Notes: generated by a model not told the origin, from the sequence alone. A DNA stretch of 64,000 nt from JBBDMC01 sp963826055 (GCA_963826055.1 CAWGVO010000018.1:1-64000), one strand, 5' to 3'. Counted from the first letter of the stretch, positions 44,837-54,962 are shown. Made by a program: numbers and translations.

Positions 44837-44861
44837 GGAACAAAACGCCGGCTCGGGCCTT
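44837..44861 (+). promoter_or_regulatory. Weak EcfG-like promoter (GGAAC-N16-CCTT) for DUF1236
   Basis: GGAAC (44837-44841), 16-nt spacer, CCTT (44858-44861). One mismatch, 40 nt before the ATG at 44902. Confidence 0.35.
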
Positions 44862-44901
44862 AGTGTGGGACGAGAGGGGCAACCCGCATAGGAGAAACGA
44901 T

Positions 44902-45321
44902 ATGCCCGGAAGGTTCGTACTGCTCGCATCGGCAGCCGCAATTGGGCTGGCGCCCATGGGGGCCCTCGCTGCCGGTACCGTTCCCGGTGCGGCCGGTGGC
45001 GCGGTTACCGGCGCCATCGTCGGTGGTCCGGTTGGGGCCGCCGTGGGCGGCGTCATTGGCGCGATTCTTGGGACCGCGATCGACCCGCCGCCCGAGCGGG
45101 TCGTGACCTACGTCCAGACCGAAGCGCCGGCCCCGGCGCCGGTGATGCTGCAAGGTGAGCTTGTGGTTGGTGCGACGCTGCCGCAGACCGTGATGCTCTA
45201 TCCGATCCCGCCGGACATCTACGCGCCGAGCGATGGCCGCGTTTACGGATACGCTTTCATCAACGGGCACCGGGTGGTCGTCGATGAGCAGACCCGGGCG
45301 GTGGTGTATATCGTCGGGTGA
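44902..45321 (+). CDS. Exported DUF1236 protein with glycine-zipper segment
   Basis: AGGAGAAACGAT precedes the ATG at 44902. A signal peptide (VLLASAAAIGLAPMGALAAG) is followed by a glycine-zipper stretch (GAAGGAVTGAIVGGPVGAAV) that could insert in a membrane, and by a C-terminal DUF1236 domain (YAPSDGRVYGYAFINGHRVV, VDEQTRAVVYIVG). DUF1236 is common in Hyphomicrobiales, role unknown. It is divergent from the repeat protein, with both facing EcfG-like sites. Confidence 0.87.
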   Translation: MPGRFVLLASAAAIGLAPMGALAAGTVPGAAGGAVTGAIVGGPVGAAVGGVIGAILGTAIDPPPERVVTYVQTEAPAPAPVMLQGELVVGATLPQTVMLYPIPPDIYAPSDGRVYGYAFINGHRVVVDEQTRAVVYIVG

Positions 45322-45462
45322 CCTTCACGCGCGGTGAGCGAAGTACCGCGACAAACACCGCCAGGCTGCCGGCAACGTCCGGCTGTGGCCTGGCGGGCCG
45401 TCCAGATGCAGGGGCGCCACGGCCCGGCGTCAGAAAGCACAAGCCGAAACTGCTGATTTTGC

Positions 45463-45538
45463 TGGCGCGCCCTACGGGAATCGAACCCGTGTTTCCGCCG
45501 TGAAAGGGCGGCGTCCTGGGCCTCTAGACGAAGGGCGC
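45463..45538 (-). tRNA. tRNA-Glu (anticodon TTC)
   Basis: The minus strand reads GCGCCCTTCGTCTAG at the 5' end and GGTTCGATTCC in the T arm. The acceptor stem GCGCCCT pairs with AGGGCGC, followed by G and an encoded CCA. The anticodon loop CTTTCAC gives TTC. Total 76 nt. Confidence 0.95.
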
Positions 45539-45551
45539 GGATCGGCTCGCG

Positions 45552-45581
45552 GTTATAATGTCGATTGGCGCCCGCTCACAA
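45552..45581 (-). promoter_or_regulatory. Sigma70-type promoter for tRNA-Glu
   Basis: On the minus strand TTGTGA (45581-45576) and TATAAC (45557-45552) are 18 nt apart and end 14 nt before the tRNA 5' end. Confidence 0.55.
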
Positions 45582-45752
45582 GAGTGGGGCCGACGAATTT
45601 CAAATACGGTGGCCGACACCCCGGGGGAAAGGATTTGCTTTTGCGCCCTTCGTGTTTCCGCGCAGGGGCATTCATTGCTGGCTGACGATCCCGAAATTGC
45701 GTAAGCACTGGACGGGTTAGCGGGGTCGGAGAAGCTGCCGAAGCCAATCCGG

Positions 45753-47783
45753 ATGGCAGAAGCCCGCCGTTCCGACAATCGGTATAGCCAGTCTCCGGTC
45801 TATCGCCCGGACATTGACGGGCTGCGTGCCGTTGCGATTACGGCCGTGGTCCTGTTTCACGCCGAGGTTTGGCCCTTCCGTTCCGGTTACGTCGGGGTCG
45901 ACGTCTTTTTCGTCATTTCGGGGTTCCTGATCGGCGGCATCATCTATCGCAGCTCGACGGCGGGCAGTTTCAGCCTGGTGGGCTTCTACGCCCGACGCGC
46001 CCGGCGCATCCTCCCGATGCTTATCCTGGTTGTTTTCGTCTCGCTGGCGGCAGGGCTTGCCCTGCTGATGTCCACCGAACTGAAACGGCTCGCCGAAAGC
46101 GCCGCGAGCGCCATGGCCGGGGTCAGTAACTTCTACTTCTGGCAGACGACCACCTACTTCGCGCAGGACGCCCGGCTGGATCCGCTGCTGATGACGTGGA
46201 CGCTGGGCGTCGAGGAGCAGTTCTATCTCACCCTGCCGATCATCCTGCTGCTCACCCGCAGGTTTCGACCGACGAACCCAATTGTTTGTCCTTGCGGCCC
46301 TGGCGCTGGGTTCGCTGGTTCTGTCCGTCACGGCGTCGACGGCCGCTCCCACCGCAGCCTTCTATCTTCTGCCGACGCGTTTCTGGGAGCTTGGCGCAGG
46401 CGTCTTGCTGGCGGTCTGGCAGTCGCAGGGAGGGAAGAGGCCGGGGCCTTTGGTTGGCAATATCCTGAGCCTCGCCGGTGTCGTGGCGACAGGTGTCGCT
46501 ATCGTGGCCTTCAGCGAGACCACACCCTTTCCCGGCGCCGCCGCGCTCCTGCCGGTGCTGGGGGCGACGGCCCTGATCGCGTCGGAAAGGAGCTGGATCA
46601 ACAGCAAGCTGCTGGCGAGTCCGCCTTTCGTTGCGGTCGGGCTCATTTCCTATTCGTGGTATCTTTGGCACTGGCCGCTGATGGCTTTTGCCCGCATCTG
46701 CTCGGTCAAATCTCCCACGGTTTTGGTGCTATCCGGCGCGGCGCTGGTCGCGCTTTTGCTGGCGGCCGTCTCCTGGCGGTTCGTCGAGCAGCCCTTCCGA
46801 CGGTCGAGCCTTTCCGGCAGCAGAACCATCGTTGCATATGCTCTGGCATCGGTATCGCTGATCGTCGTGTCGGCCGGGTTGTGGCTCGCCAACGGGTTGC
46901 CGCAGCGTTTGTCGCCCGCGGTCGCGCAAATAGAGGCGGCGGCCACCGCCACACACAACAACCGCTGCATGTCCTACGGGCGGGCTCCGAAGATTTCTCC
47001 AGAATGCGTCTCGGCAGACCGGCGGAAACCCATCGTCGCGATCATCGGCGATAGCCATGCGGGTGCGCTGGCGGCGGGTCTCCAGGAGCTTGCCGGGCAA
47101 AATGGCTGGGGCGTCGATGTGTTCGCAAAGTCGTCGTGCCGCCCCCTGCTGGGCACAACGGTGCGGCGGCATGACCAACCCAATCTCGCGGTCGGATTGC
47201 GCGCGCTTCATGGATGCTGTCCTCAAACACGTCGCCAACGACAAGGCCGTTGTCTCAGTGATGCTGGTCGGCCTTTGGATCGGTCCCCTCGTCAATCCGC
47301 CTGACGAGGAGCGCTACTACGACCTGAACGATCCTGACTCCGCAGGCACCGGGAACAGAGTTGTTCGCCATGGGGCTGTTCCGCGCGGTCAACCAGTTGA
47401 TGGCTGCCGGCAAGCGTGTGTTTCTTGTCGAGGATGTCCCGTTCTGGCCCTTCGATACGGTGCGCCGGGCCACGACCGAGGCAATTCCGTTGAGGGCCGC
47501 GATCGAACACCTTATCGAAGGTGGTCGCATCCCGGACCGCGTGGCGGCAAGGAACGCGGACAACGACGCGGCCGAGGACCTGGTTGCAGAGGTGGCGAAA
47601 CTCACGGGAGCCCGGCTTCTCAATGTACCGGCGGCGATCTGCCCGCGCGGATCGTGCCGTTACAAAGATGGCGATGTGATTTTCTACGCGGATCAAAGCC
47701 ACCTCACCAGGGCAGGCGCGGTCCGCGCGCTGACACCGTTGGCTGGTGTCATCTTCGGTCGCGCCCCGGCCGCCCGGGATTGA
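45753..47783 (+). CDS. OafA/YrhL-type membrane acyltransferase with SGNH domain (three frameshifts)
   Basis: The N-terminal acyltransferase-3 domain begins YRPDIDGLRAVAITAVVLFH and has VGVDVFFVISGFLIGG and ARRARRILPML, with about ten helices. The C-terminal periplasmic SGNH domain holds the Ser block in VAIIGDSHAGALA and the Asp-His pair in DQSHLTRAG. Such proteins add acetyl or similar groups to cell-surface polysaccharide. Slips near 46270, 47190 and 47355 split it into pieces, but all catalytic residues remain. The glycosyltransferase fusion facing it tail to tail may make the substrate. Confidence 0.86.
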
Positions 47784-47823
47784 GCTATCCAGGGCCGGGC
47801 GACGCGCGACGGTCTGCATGGGG

Positions 47824-50236
47824 TCAGAACGCATAGCCGCGGAGGAGCGATCGCCCCTTCGCTTCGACGAAGAGACGCTGTTTCCCGAGGTAGCGTGCCG
47901 CGTATTGGCGCTCGATCTGTCGGTCGCAATCATGGACGAAGACACTGCCGCCGGGGGCCACAAGTCGGGACGCCATGAAGATGCTTTTCATGCGGCCCGG
48001 CTGATCGTCGTCGTAGCCCGCCGGACCATCAACCAGGACCACGTCCCAAAGCCGTGACGATACCGCCGCCGGCAGGTCCAGTTCGAGCCGGTTCGGGCGC
48101 GTTGATGAGGTCGGCCCAGTCCGACCGCCGCGTCCCGTATTGGATCAGGTGGGTCTCAGCCGTCGTCAGGCGCGATCTGGCGAGTTCAAGCCACTCTCGA
48201 TTGTCCTCGAGGAATGCCGTCGTTCCGCCACGATTGATCTGCTCCCAGAAGACCGAATCCCTGCCGCATCCGAACACGAGCAGCGAGCAGCCGGGCCGTT
48301 CGCCGATCGCGGTGACAATCGGGCGCAGTTCCGTCGGATGCAATTGAACCTCATCCAGATCGGCCTTCGCCAGCTCCAGCCCTTTCTCCGCGGCCATCCT
48401 TGCGATGAATGTCGCGCGGTCGAAATCGAGGAGGTGGTTCTGGAAGGTGTCCCATTTGGTCAGGCCGGTCGTCTCGCCGAACGGCCAGGGACCTTCGAAG
48501 CGGCGCCGGCCGCCGAGGCTTGCGATCAGGTCGTCGGCGATCGAAAGGAACCGGCGACGCTCCGGTTCAATTTTCGCCAGGGTCCGTGCGCGGATGTAGT
48601 CGCGAGGCAACTTCCGCGCCTTCATTGCTTCGACCGCATCGCGGGCGGCCCCGGGATCCGGCTCGCACACCGCGCAGTATTCCGGGTCGAAGAAGACGTC
48701 GCGCCCGCCAATGCTCGGCGTACTCACCACCGGCAACCCGGCGAGCATGTACTCCATGGATGCATAGTTCGATCCTTCGGTGGCGGAGAGGCAAAGGCCG
48801 ACGGCCGCGCGATTGAGGGCGGCATTCGTCTCTCGCGGCGACAGGCGCACCGGGACGCCGTCCACGACCGGGTTGATGAGAGCATGACGAGGATTTTGTG
48901 CGAGGGTCGCTGCCAGGAGAGCCTTCTGGGCCTCCGGATCCAAAGCCGTCGCCTCGATATAGGCAAGGTAGGCGACGCTGCCGATCCGGGCAGCAAGTTC
49001 ATGGCGCTTTTCCGGGACGAAACGGGCGTTGTAGATCGCGTCGAACTCGATGGTCGCCTCCGGCAGCGGCCGGAAGATCGCGTCCGAGACGGTGAAATTC
49101 TTGTTGAGGCAGATCGCCGGCTGACCGAATTCGCTGAGCAGATCCGCTTCGCGCTGCGTGTTGGTCAGAAACTCCACTCGATGGTTTGGGTATCTGTCCA
49201 GGTGTTCTCCGGCAGCCTCGGCAACCCTGACCGCGGTGTCACGATCCTCGATCGTCCATGTGGGATAGATCAGGAAGCCGGCGGCAACATCCCCGTATCT
49301 CTCGCCAAAACTTGGCGCGATACCGAGAAACTCATCGTAGGCGATGCCGGTGTTGAAGACCGGCGGGTCGCACGAGAGGACCGCCACCGGGCCAGTGCCT
49401 TTCGGCTGGTCCTCCCGGGCAATCGCCGGGATAGAAAGTTTGACCTCACTGTCGACGTAGAATTCGGAACGCAGAAGCTCTTCCTGGAGCCCGCCTGGAC
49501 GCGCGACCGCCGCAGAGACGCTGACGAGGCCCGGATCGATGTTTGAAACGAACGGGAACACGCACGCGGCGCGCAGCCGTCCCGCATCGACCTCGCGCCG
49601 ATAGAGCAATTCGATGCCGGCCTGCAGGGTGGTACCGGCGGCGCATTCCCGCTGCAGGAGGGCGCGTATCTTCCCGAGGCTCGCCGGGTTGATGAAATAG
49701 GAACCAGCGCCCCTGAAATTGAGGCCGCGCAGGCTCATCAGCCGGAAGTCGATATCGGGAGCGGTAGCCGTCGCGGCGGCGTTTGCCCGTCTGAGGCGGG
49801 GGATCGGTCCAACCGGTGGCGTGCTGATCGTCAAATGTGTGAATACGAGGTCGAACGCCGCGAAGGCGGCTCCCTGGATGAACTGCTCGATGATGGGCCT
49901 GAATGCCCGCGCCAGAATGACGTTGTCCTCGAGGACATGAATGAAAGGGTCGCCCGGGTGATCGATCTCGACCGCCTTGCGGTGCGACCATAGCGCGCCG
50001 CGTTCCGCGCTGGTCAGTGCCGTCCTCCCGGCGGGCAGGGTCGCACAGTCGACCGCCTCGACTCGGGTGTACGACGCGGCGATGCCAGCCTTGTTCAGCT
50101 CGGCCTCGATCGACCGCTGGCGCGCCCGCGCGTGGCTCTGACTGATGTAGCGGCCGGTCCACGGAATCCGGTCGCGTACCACTGTACCGCTGTCACTTTG
50201 GTCGCCCAATTCGCACCCCTGGCTGCTCAATCCCAC
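47824..50236 (-). CDS. Three-domain fusion: GT25-like, GT-B and GXM/DUF579-like methyltransferase (one frameshift)
   Basis: Residues about 15-230 resemble family 25 glycosyltransferases of LPS synthesis (RQRSIEAELNKAG, LTSAERGALWSHRKAVE, FIHVLEDNVIL). Residues about 270-560 look like a GT-B glycosyltransferase (GLCLSATEGSNYASMEYMLA, LPVVSTPSIGGRDVFFDPEY). The C-terminus is a methyltransferase-like domain: LLVFGCGRDSVFW, TAFLEDNREWLELA, then after a slip near 48090 WDVVLVDGPAGYDDDQPGRM and SVFVHDCDRQIERQYAARYL. The last part resembles glucuronoxylan 4-O-methyltransferases (DUF579). GTG 50236 is a weak start. The gene could build and methylate a surface glycan. Confidence 0.65.
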
Positions 50237-50304
50237 GGTGAGGTGCGTCTATGCCGCGAAGCGCGCCCGGCGGCCGCCTGCGACCGGGCGAAGTCGCGGA
50301 AATC

Positions 50305-50724
50305 CTACCATTCGCCAGTGTTTGCCATCGATTTCCAGGGCTCGGCGGGCGGCAGGGCAGCGCCCTTCTGAAGGATTTCGATCGAGATGTTGTCGGGGGA
50401 GCGTACGAATGCCATGCGGCCGTCGCGTGGCGGGCGGTTGATGGTGACCCCTGCCTTCATCAGCCGGTCGCAGAAGCCATAGATGTCGTCGACCTCGTAG
50501 GCGAGGTGCCCGAAGTTGCGACCGCCGGTGTAGACCTCCGGGTCCCAATTGTATGTGAGCTCGACGGCCGCGCTCTCCTGTCCGGGTGGCGCAAGGAAGA
50601 TCAGCGTGTAGCGTCCCTTGTCGTTCTCCGTGCGGCGCACTTCCTTCAGACCGAGCAGGTCGCGATAGAAGCGGAGCGAGTCGTCGATGTCGCTGATGCG
50701 AACCATGGTGTGCAGATATTTCAT
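50305..50724 (-). CDS. gloA: Lactoylglutathione lyase (glyoxalase I)
   Basis: The cytoplasmic enzyme converts the methylglyoxal-glutathione hemithioacetal to S-lactoylglutathione. The start at 50724 gives MKYLHTMVRISDIDDSLRFY. The metal ligands are the His in YLHTMVR, Glu in AAVELTYNW, His in FGHLAYEVDD and Glu in ISIEILQKG, the complete set. The sequence NWDPEVYTGGRNFGHLAYEV is typical of the Ni-dependent bacterial form. Length is 139 residues and the frame is intact. Confidence 0.94.
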   Translation of the reverse strand: MKYLHTMVRISDIDDSLRFYRDLLGLKEVRRTENDKGRYTLIFLAPPGQESAAVELTYNWDPEVYTGGRNFGHLAYEVDDIYGFCDRLMKAGVTINRPPRDGRMAFVRSPDNISIEILQKGAALPPAEPWKSMANTGEW

Positions 50725-50934
50725 CGTGTCGTCCCGGCGTTCTCGATGTGTGAGGCGAGGATAACCCCCTGTCGCCGAATCACAAATTGGAAGGTGTGGC
50801 TTCCCGCACACAGGATGTGCACCGACGACACAGGAACCGGAAATAGCGCTGGCCTCGCTGTCACTGAATGCTATGCTGACAACAGGATTCGGCGGGGCTA
50901 CGCCGAATTGGTGCGGTAAGTGGGGCGTGATTCC

Positions 50935-51510
50935 ATGGGGGCCAAGGTCTCTCCGGAGCTGCCACTTGGTGAAGACGTCAACGAGGAGGCACCGGTAGAT
51001 CTCATCGAGATCACCGGAGTCATCAAGTGGTTTGACGCAGCCAAGGGCTACGGGTTCATAATCCCGGATGACGGGTTGGCGGATGTTCTGCTGCATGTGA
51101 CGTGTCTGCGTCGCAGCGGCGTTCAAACCGCTTATGAAGGTGCGCGCGTCGTCTGCGAAGTCATCAATCGATCCAAGGGTCTGCAGGCGTTCCGAATCAT
51201 CAGCATGGATGAATCGACCGCCATCCGGCCCTCGGCGGCGACGCCGTCGCGCACGCACGTCACCGTTACGCCGACGAGCGGACTGGAGCGGGCGGTGGTG
51301 AAGTGGTTCAACCGTGTGCGCGGTTACGGCTTCCTCACGCGCGGCGAGGGCACCGAGGACATCTTCATCCACATGGAGACCCTGCGTCGCTGCGGCCTTA
51401 CCGAACTGCGTCCCGGCCAGGTCGTGCTGGTGCGCTACGGCAACGGGTCGAAGGGGCTGATGGCGGCCGAAATCAGACCCGACATAGGCGGTATGCCGCT
51501 ACCGCACTAG
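50935..51510 (+). CDS. Cold-shock protein with two CSD domains
   Basis: Two cold-shock domains are joined by a linker: the first (about residues 25-90) with GVIKWFDAAKGYGFIIPDDG and DVLLHVTCLRRSG, the second (about 120-185) with AVVKWFNRVRGYGFLTRGEG and DIFIHMETLRRCG. RNP-1 and RNP-2 motifs are present in both, so it should bind single-stranded RNA or DNA. Two-domain CSPs are standard in alphaproteobacteria. ATG 50935 is used; a GTG at 50920 is in frame. Confidence 0.9.
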   Translation: MGAKVSPELPLGEDVNEEAPVDLIEITGVIKWFDAAKGYGFIIPDDGLADVLLHVTCLRRSGVQTAYEGARVVCEVINRSKGLQAFRIISMDESTAIRPSAATPSRTHVTVTPTSGLERAVVKWFNRVRGYGFLTRGEGTEDIFIHMETLRRCGLTELRPGQVVLVRYGNGSKGLMAAEIRPDIGGMPLPH

Positions 51511-51552
51511 GTACGGGAAATCGTCTTTCGTCCCAGAGGGTTGAGCTAGGCG

Positions 51553-52218
51553 CTAATCCTGGCCGGCGGGTCCGTGCGTGGCCCGCACGCTCGCCGACGC
51601 CGATCCCGACACCACCAGGAAGACCGCGAACGCGAGCGTGATCGCCCGGGTCCCGATGGATGGGATGAGGACGAACGTCGTGACGATCACACCGACGATG
51701 TTGCCAAGCGAGGAGATGGCGAACAGGCCGCCGGAAATCTTGCCGGCGTCGCCCGGTTCTCGCAGCAGCAGGCGCACCGAAAGCGGTGAGTACATGCCAA
51801 GCACCAACAGAGGCGGGAAGCAGACGATGGCGCCGCTGATGAACAGGGCGGCGATCTCGCCGCTGATCGAATCGATCAGGTGTTCGAGGCCGCCGGCGGT
51901 CAGTCCGAAGATGAAAAACAGATAGGCGGCGCCGACGAGCTTGATGATCGCGGCGAACGTGAACGAGGGGAAACGGTCGGCGATGAAGCCGCCGGCGAAA
52001 TAGCCGGACATCAGGCCGGCAATGACGATCGAGATGATCGTCGCCCACGTGTAGATGCCGCTGCCGAACAGCGGCGTCAGGATGCGGCTCGCCACCATCT
52101 CGAAGCCGAGGGTGATGAAGCCGAGGCTGGCGACGTCGATGACGATCAGCGTCGCGGCGCCGAGCCCGACGGCAAGGCGCCGGTGGAGCGGCGGCATTTG
52201 CCCGGCGGCCACCGTCAT
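51553..52218 (-). CDS. Membrane protein, N-terminal half of a spermidine-synthase-like pair
   Basis: About six hydrophobic segments (LIVIDVASLGFITLGFEMVA, ATIISIVIAGLMSGYFAGGF, SLGNIVGVIVTTFVLIPSIG) form an MFS-like fold. SRILTPLFGSGIYTWATI is the signature of membrane domains fused to, or encoded with, spermidine synthases. The ATG at 52218 overlaps the stop of the upstream methyltransferase gene (ATGA), so the two are translated together. Function of such pairs is unknown. The frame is intact. Confidence 0.8.
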   Translation of the reverse strand: MTVAAGQMPPLHRRLAVGLGAATLIVIDVASLGFITLGFEMVASRILTPLFGSGIYTWATIISIVIAGLMSGYFAGGFIADRFPSFTFAAIIKLVGAAYLFFIFGLTAGGLEHLIDSISGEIAALFISGAIVCFPPLLVLGMYSPLSVRLLLREPGDAGKISGGLFAISSLGNIVGVIVTTFVLIPSIGTRAITLAFAVFLVVSGSASASVRATHGPAGQD

Positions 52219-53199
52219 CCGCTCTGCTTCTCGTTGTGTCGGGTGATGGCCTTCAGGTACTCGACCGGCGCGAAGTCGTCCGTCAGCGGCTGGGTCGCCT
52301 GGTTCCACTCGGGCGTGAAACGGCGGCTGAGGATTTCGCTGAGGTCATAGCGGAAGTGGTATTGCGCCTGCCGGTCGGCGGCGAGTTTGGCGATCGTGGC
52401 GTCGTCTTTCTCCGGTCCGTTGTAGGCGAGAATGACGATGTTGCCGGAACCGCCGAAGAACACCACGTGGTCGAAGGCGGACTTGATGGTGGCGACGGCG
52501 CTATCGAAGAGCATGGTGGACGGCTCGACGTTCTGCACCACGACGCCCCCCGGTTCCAGGTGCTCGGCGACAAGCTTGTAAAACTGGGTCGTCAGCAGGT
52601 GAAAGGGCACGAAGGGGCCACGGTAGGCATCGACCATGATGATGTCGTACTTGGCCTGCGTGCGCGTCAGGTAGACCCGGCCGTCGCTGATCTCGACGGC
52701 AAAGTTCTTTTCCGGCCGCACCTTGAAGTAGCGGTTGGCGATGCGGGCGACGTCGGGATCGAGTTCGACCGCCGTGAAGGCGAGGTCGGGCACGGACTTG
52801 TGGGTGTACCAGGCGGTGCGGCCGCCGCCGAGGCCGATGATCGCGGCGGACTTCAGGTCCGAGGCGTAGGCGAGGCCGGCCGTCATGGACTGGGTGTAGT
52901 AGACCGGCAGTTCCAGCTCGTCGTTCGGGTTGACGATCGACTCGACGTAGCGCAGGCGCTTGGCGCCGAACGACAGCATGTAGTCGCCGTCCGCCTGGCG
53001 GTAGAGATAAATGTCGTTGTAGAGGGACTCGACCTTGGTCAACGAGGCCGGGCTCGTCGGTGGTCGCGGCCGACTGGACGGTCCCGGATTTCGGCCAAAG
53101 AACCACGCCGGCGACGATGGCGAGGAGGGCCACGAGGCTCGCCGCGAAGGGCAGCCATTGCGGGCGTCGGGAAACGGCAGGCTTGGTCGGGTGTTTCAT
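52215..53199 (-). CDS. Membrane-anchored spermidine-synthase-like aminopropyl/methyltransferase fold protein (one frameshift)
   Basis: A short N-terminus with one membrane helix (WLPFAASLVALLAIVAGVVL) leads to a Rossmann domain: YNDIYLYRQADGDYMLSF, the nucleotide-binding AIIGLGGGRTAWYTH, AVELDPDVARIANRYF and YDIIMVDAYRGPFVPFHLLT. This is the spermidine synthase fold, but the substrate need not be putrescine. A slip near 53042 (one extra G) splits LV from TKVESLY. ATG 53199 is the likely start. It is translationally coupled to the membrane protein downstream. Confidence 0.82.
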
Positions 53200-53381
53200 C
53201 AGCAATCGCGGCGAACCGGCGGTGTGCCCGACGACGGCGGCGGGCGGGGGCCAAAACGGCCCGGCAGTATAGCGGTGAGCGTTGGGCTGGCAACGGCGGC
53301 CGGTGGGACCGATCGCGCACGCTTGATGGGCGCGGGGCGAACGTGTAATCAGGCCCGGCGACCGGAAAGGTTCGCGGATTC

Positions 53382-53455
<74 letters not shown>

Positions 53456-53502
53456 GGTCGCGTCCGGGCCGAACCGGTGGTTGACGGCAAGGGAGACAAG
53501 AG

Positions 53503-53808
53503 ATGCTGGCGCGCATCTACAAACCTGCAAAGACCGCCATGCAGTCGGGCGCCGCCGCGACGGAAAAGTGGGTGCTCGAGTACGAGCCGGAGACGCCGCG
53601 GGCGGCCGATCCGCTGATGGGATACACCTCCTCGACCGACACCCGGCGCCAGATCCGGCTGGCGTTCGACACGCGTGAGCAGGCGGTGGCCTACGCCGAG
53701 CGCAACCGGATTCCCTACCGCGTCTTCGAGCCCCACGGGGCGGAGCCCGCGAAGCTCTCCTACGCCGACAACTTCAGATTCGGCCGACCGCAGCCGTGGA
53801 CCCATTGA
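53503..53808 (+). CDS. Complex I accessory subunit, NDUFS4 family
   Basis: The 101-residue protein MLARIYKPAKTAMQSGAAAT then KWVLEYEPETPRAADPLMGY, FDTREQAVAYAERNRIPYRV and YADNFRFGRPQPWTH is the NDUFS4 (ETC complex I subunit) family. In alphaproteobacteria and mitochondria it stabilises the NADH dehydrogenase module. GGGAGACAAGAG precedes the ATG. It sits between two tRNA genes, a common arrangement in Hyphomicrobiales. Confidence 0.95.
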   Translation: MLARIYKPAKTAMQSGAAATEKWVLEYEPETPRAADPLMGYTSSTDTRRQIRLAFDTREQAVAYAERNRIPYRVFEPHGAEPAKLSYADNFRFGRPQPWTH

Positions 53809-53826
53809 CGCCTGACCGGCAAACAA

Positions 53827-53903
53827 GGCCCCGTAGCTCAGCTGGATAGAGCAGCAGCCTTCTAAGCTGTTGGTCGCAGGTTCGAGTCCTGCCGGGGTCA
53901 CCA
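53827..53903 (+). tRNA. tRNA-Arg (anticodon TCT)
   Basis: GGCCCCG pairs with CGGGGTC (one G-U), followed by A and encoded CCA. GTAGCTCAGCTGGATAGAGC, anticodon loop CTTCTAA and GGTTCGAGTCC are canonical. 77 nt. Confidence 0.95.
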
Positions 53904-53929
53904 ACGATCGGACCGCTTTGGGCCCGGCG

Positions 53930-54962
53930 TCACTTGCCCTGCTTCTTCAGTCTGGCATCGAGGCGCGGAAAGACGCGGCGCGCGTTGCCCTCGAAGACGC
54001 TGTGGCGCTCCACATCGCCCAACGTCGCGACCTGGTCGATGTAGCGCTTGGTGTCGTCGAAATGGTGCCCGGTGTCGGGGTCGATGCCGCGGACGGCGCC
54101 GACCATCTCGGAGGCGAAGAGGACGTTCTCCACCGGGACCACCTTGGTCAGCAGCTCGATGCCCGGCAGGTGATACACGCAGGTGTCGAAGAAGACGTTG
54201 TCGAGCAGCCGCTCGAACGGCGGTTCCCGCTTCATGTCGAGGGCGAGGCCGCGGTAGCGGCCCCAGTGATAGGGAACCGCGCCGCCGCCGTGCGGGATGA
54301 TGAAGCGGAGCGTCGGGAAGTCGCGAAAGAGATCGCGCGCCAGCAGCAACTGCATGAAGGCGGTGGTGTCGGCGTTGATGTAGTGGGCGCCGGTGGCGTG
54401 GAAGCACGGGTTGCACGACGACGAGACGTGGATCATCGCCGGCACGTCGAGCTCGACCATCTTCTCGTAGAGGGGATACCACCACCGGTCGGTGAGCGGG
54501 GGTTCCTTCCACCAGCCGCCGCGAGGGGTCGGGGTTGAGATTGCAGCCGATGAAGCCGAGCTCGTTGACGCAGCGCGTCAGCTCGTCGACGCAATCGGCT
54601 GGCGAAACGCCCGGCGATTGCGGCAGCTGGCAGACGCCGACGAAATTGTCGGGATAGAGCGTGCACACCCGGTGAATGAGGTCGTTGCACACCCGCGACC
54701 ATTGCCGGCTCGTCTCGGCCGTGCCGACGTGGTGGGCCATGGCGGAGGCGCGCGGCGAGAAGATGGTGAGGTCGGTGCCGCGTTCGCGCTGGAACTTGAG
54801 CTGCGCCTTCTCCAGGCTTTCGCGGATCTGGTCGTCGCTGATGACGGGCGCGGGTGCCGAGAGCTTGCGTGACGGGTCGGCGAGTCCGGCGAGCTGGCGG
54901 TCGCGGAACAGCTCCAGTTCGAGCGGCGCCGTCGTGTAGTGACCGTGGCAATCGATGATCAT
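53930..54962 (-). CDS. Amidohydrolase of the 4-oxalomesaconate hydratase (LigJ) type (one frameshift)
   Basis: The start MIIDCHGHYTTAP carries the HxH metal pair. MIHVSSSCNPCFHATGAHYI gives another His and IIPHGGGAVPYHWGRYRGL a further His, and FASEMVGAVRGIDPDTGHHF follows. This pattern is that of 4-oxalomesaconate hydratase, which acts in protocatechuate/gallate meta-cleavage. A slip near 54520 splits the protein. ATG 54962 overlaps the metC stop, so it is co-transcribed with metC. No other ring-cleavage genes are nearby, so the physiological substrate is uncertain. Confidence 0.8.

Noticed and set aside
54959..54962. A separate short gene spanning the metC end and the LigJ-like start
   Set aside because: The overlap is a simple ATGA stop-start junction between two genes.
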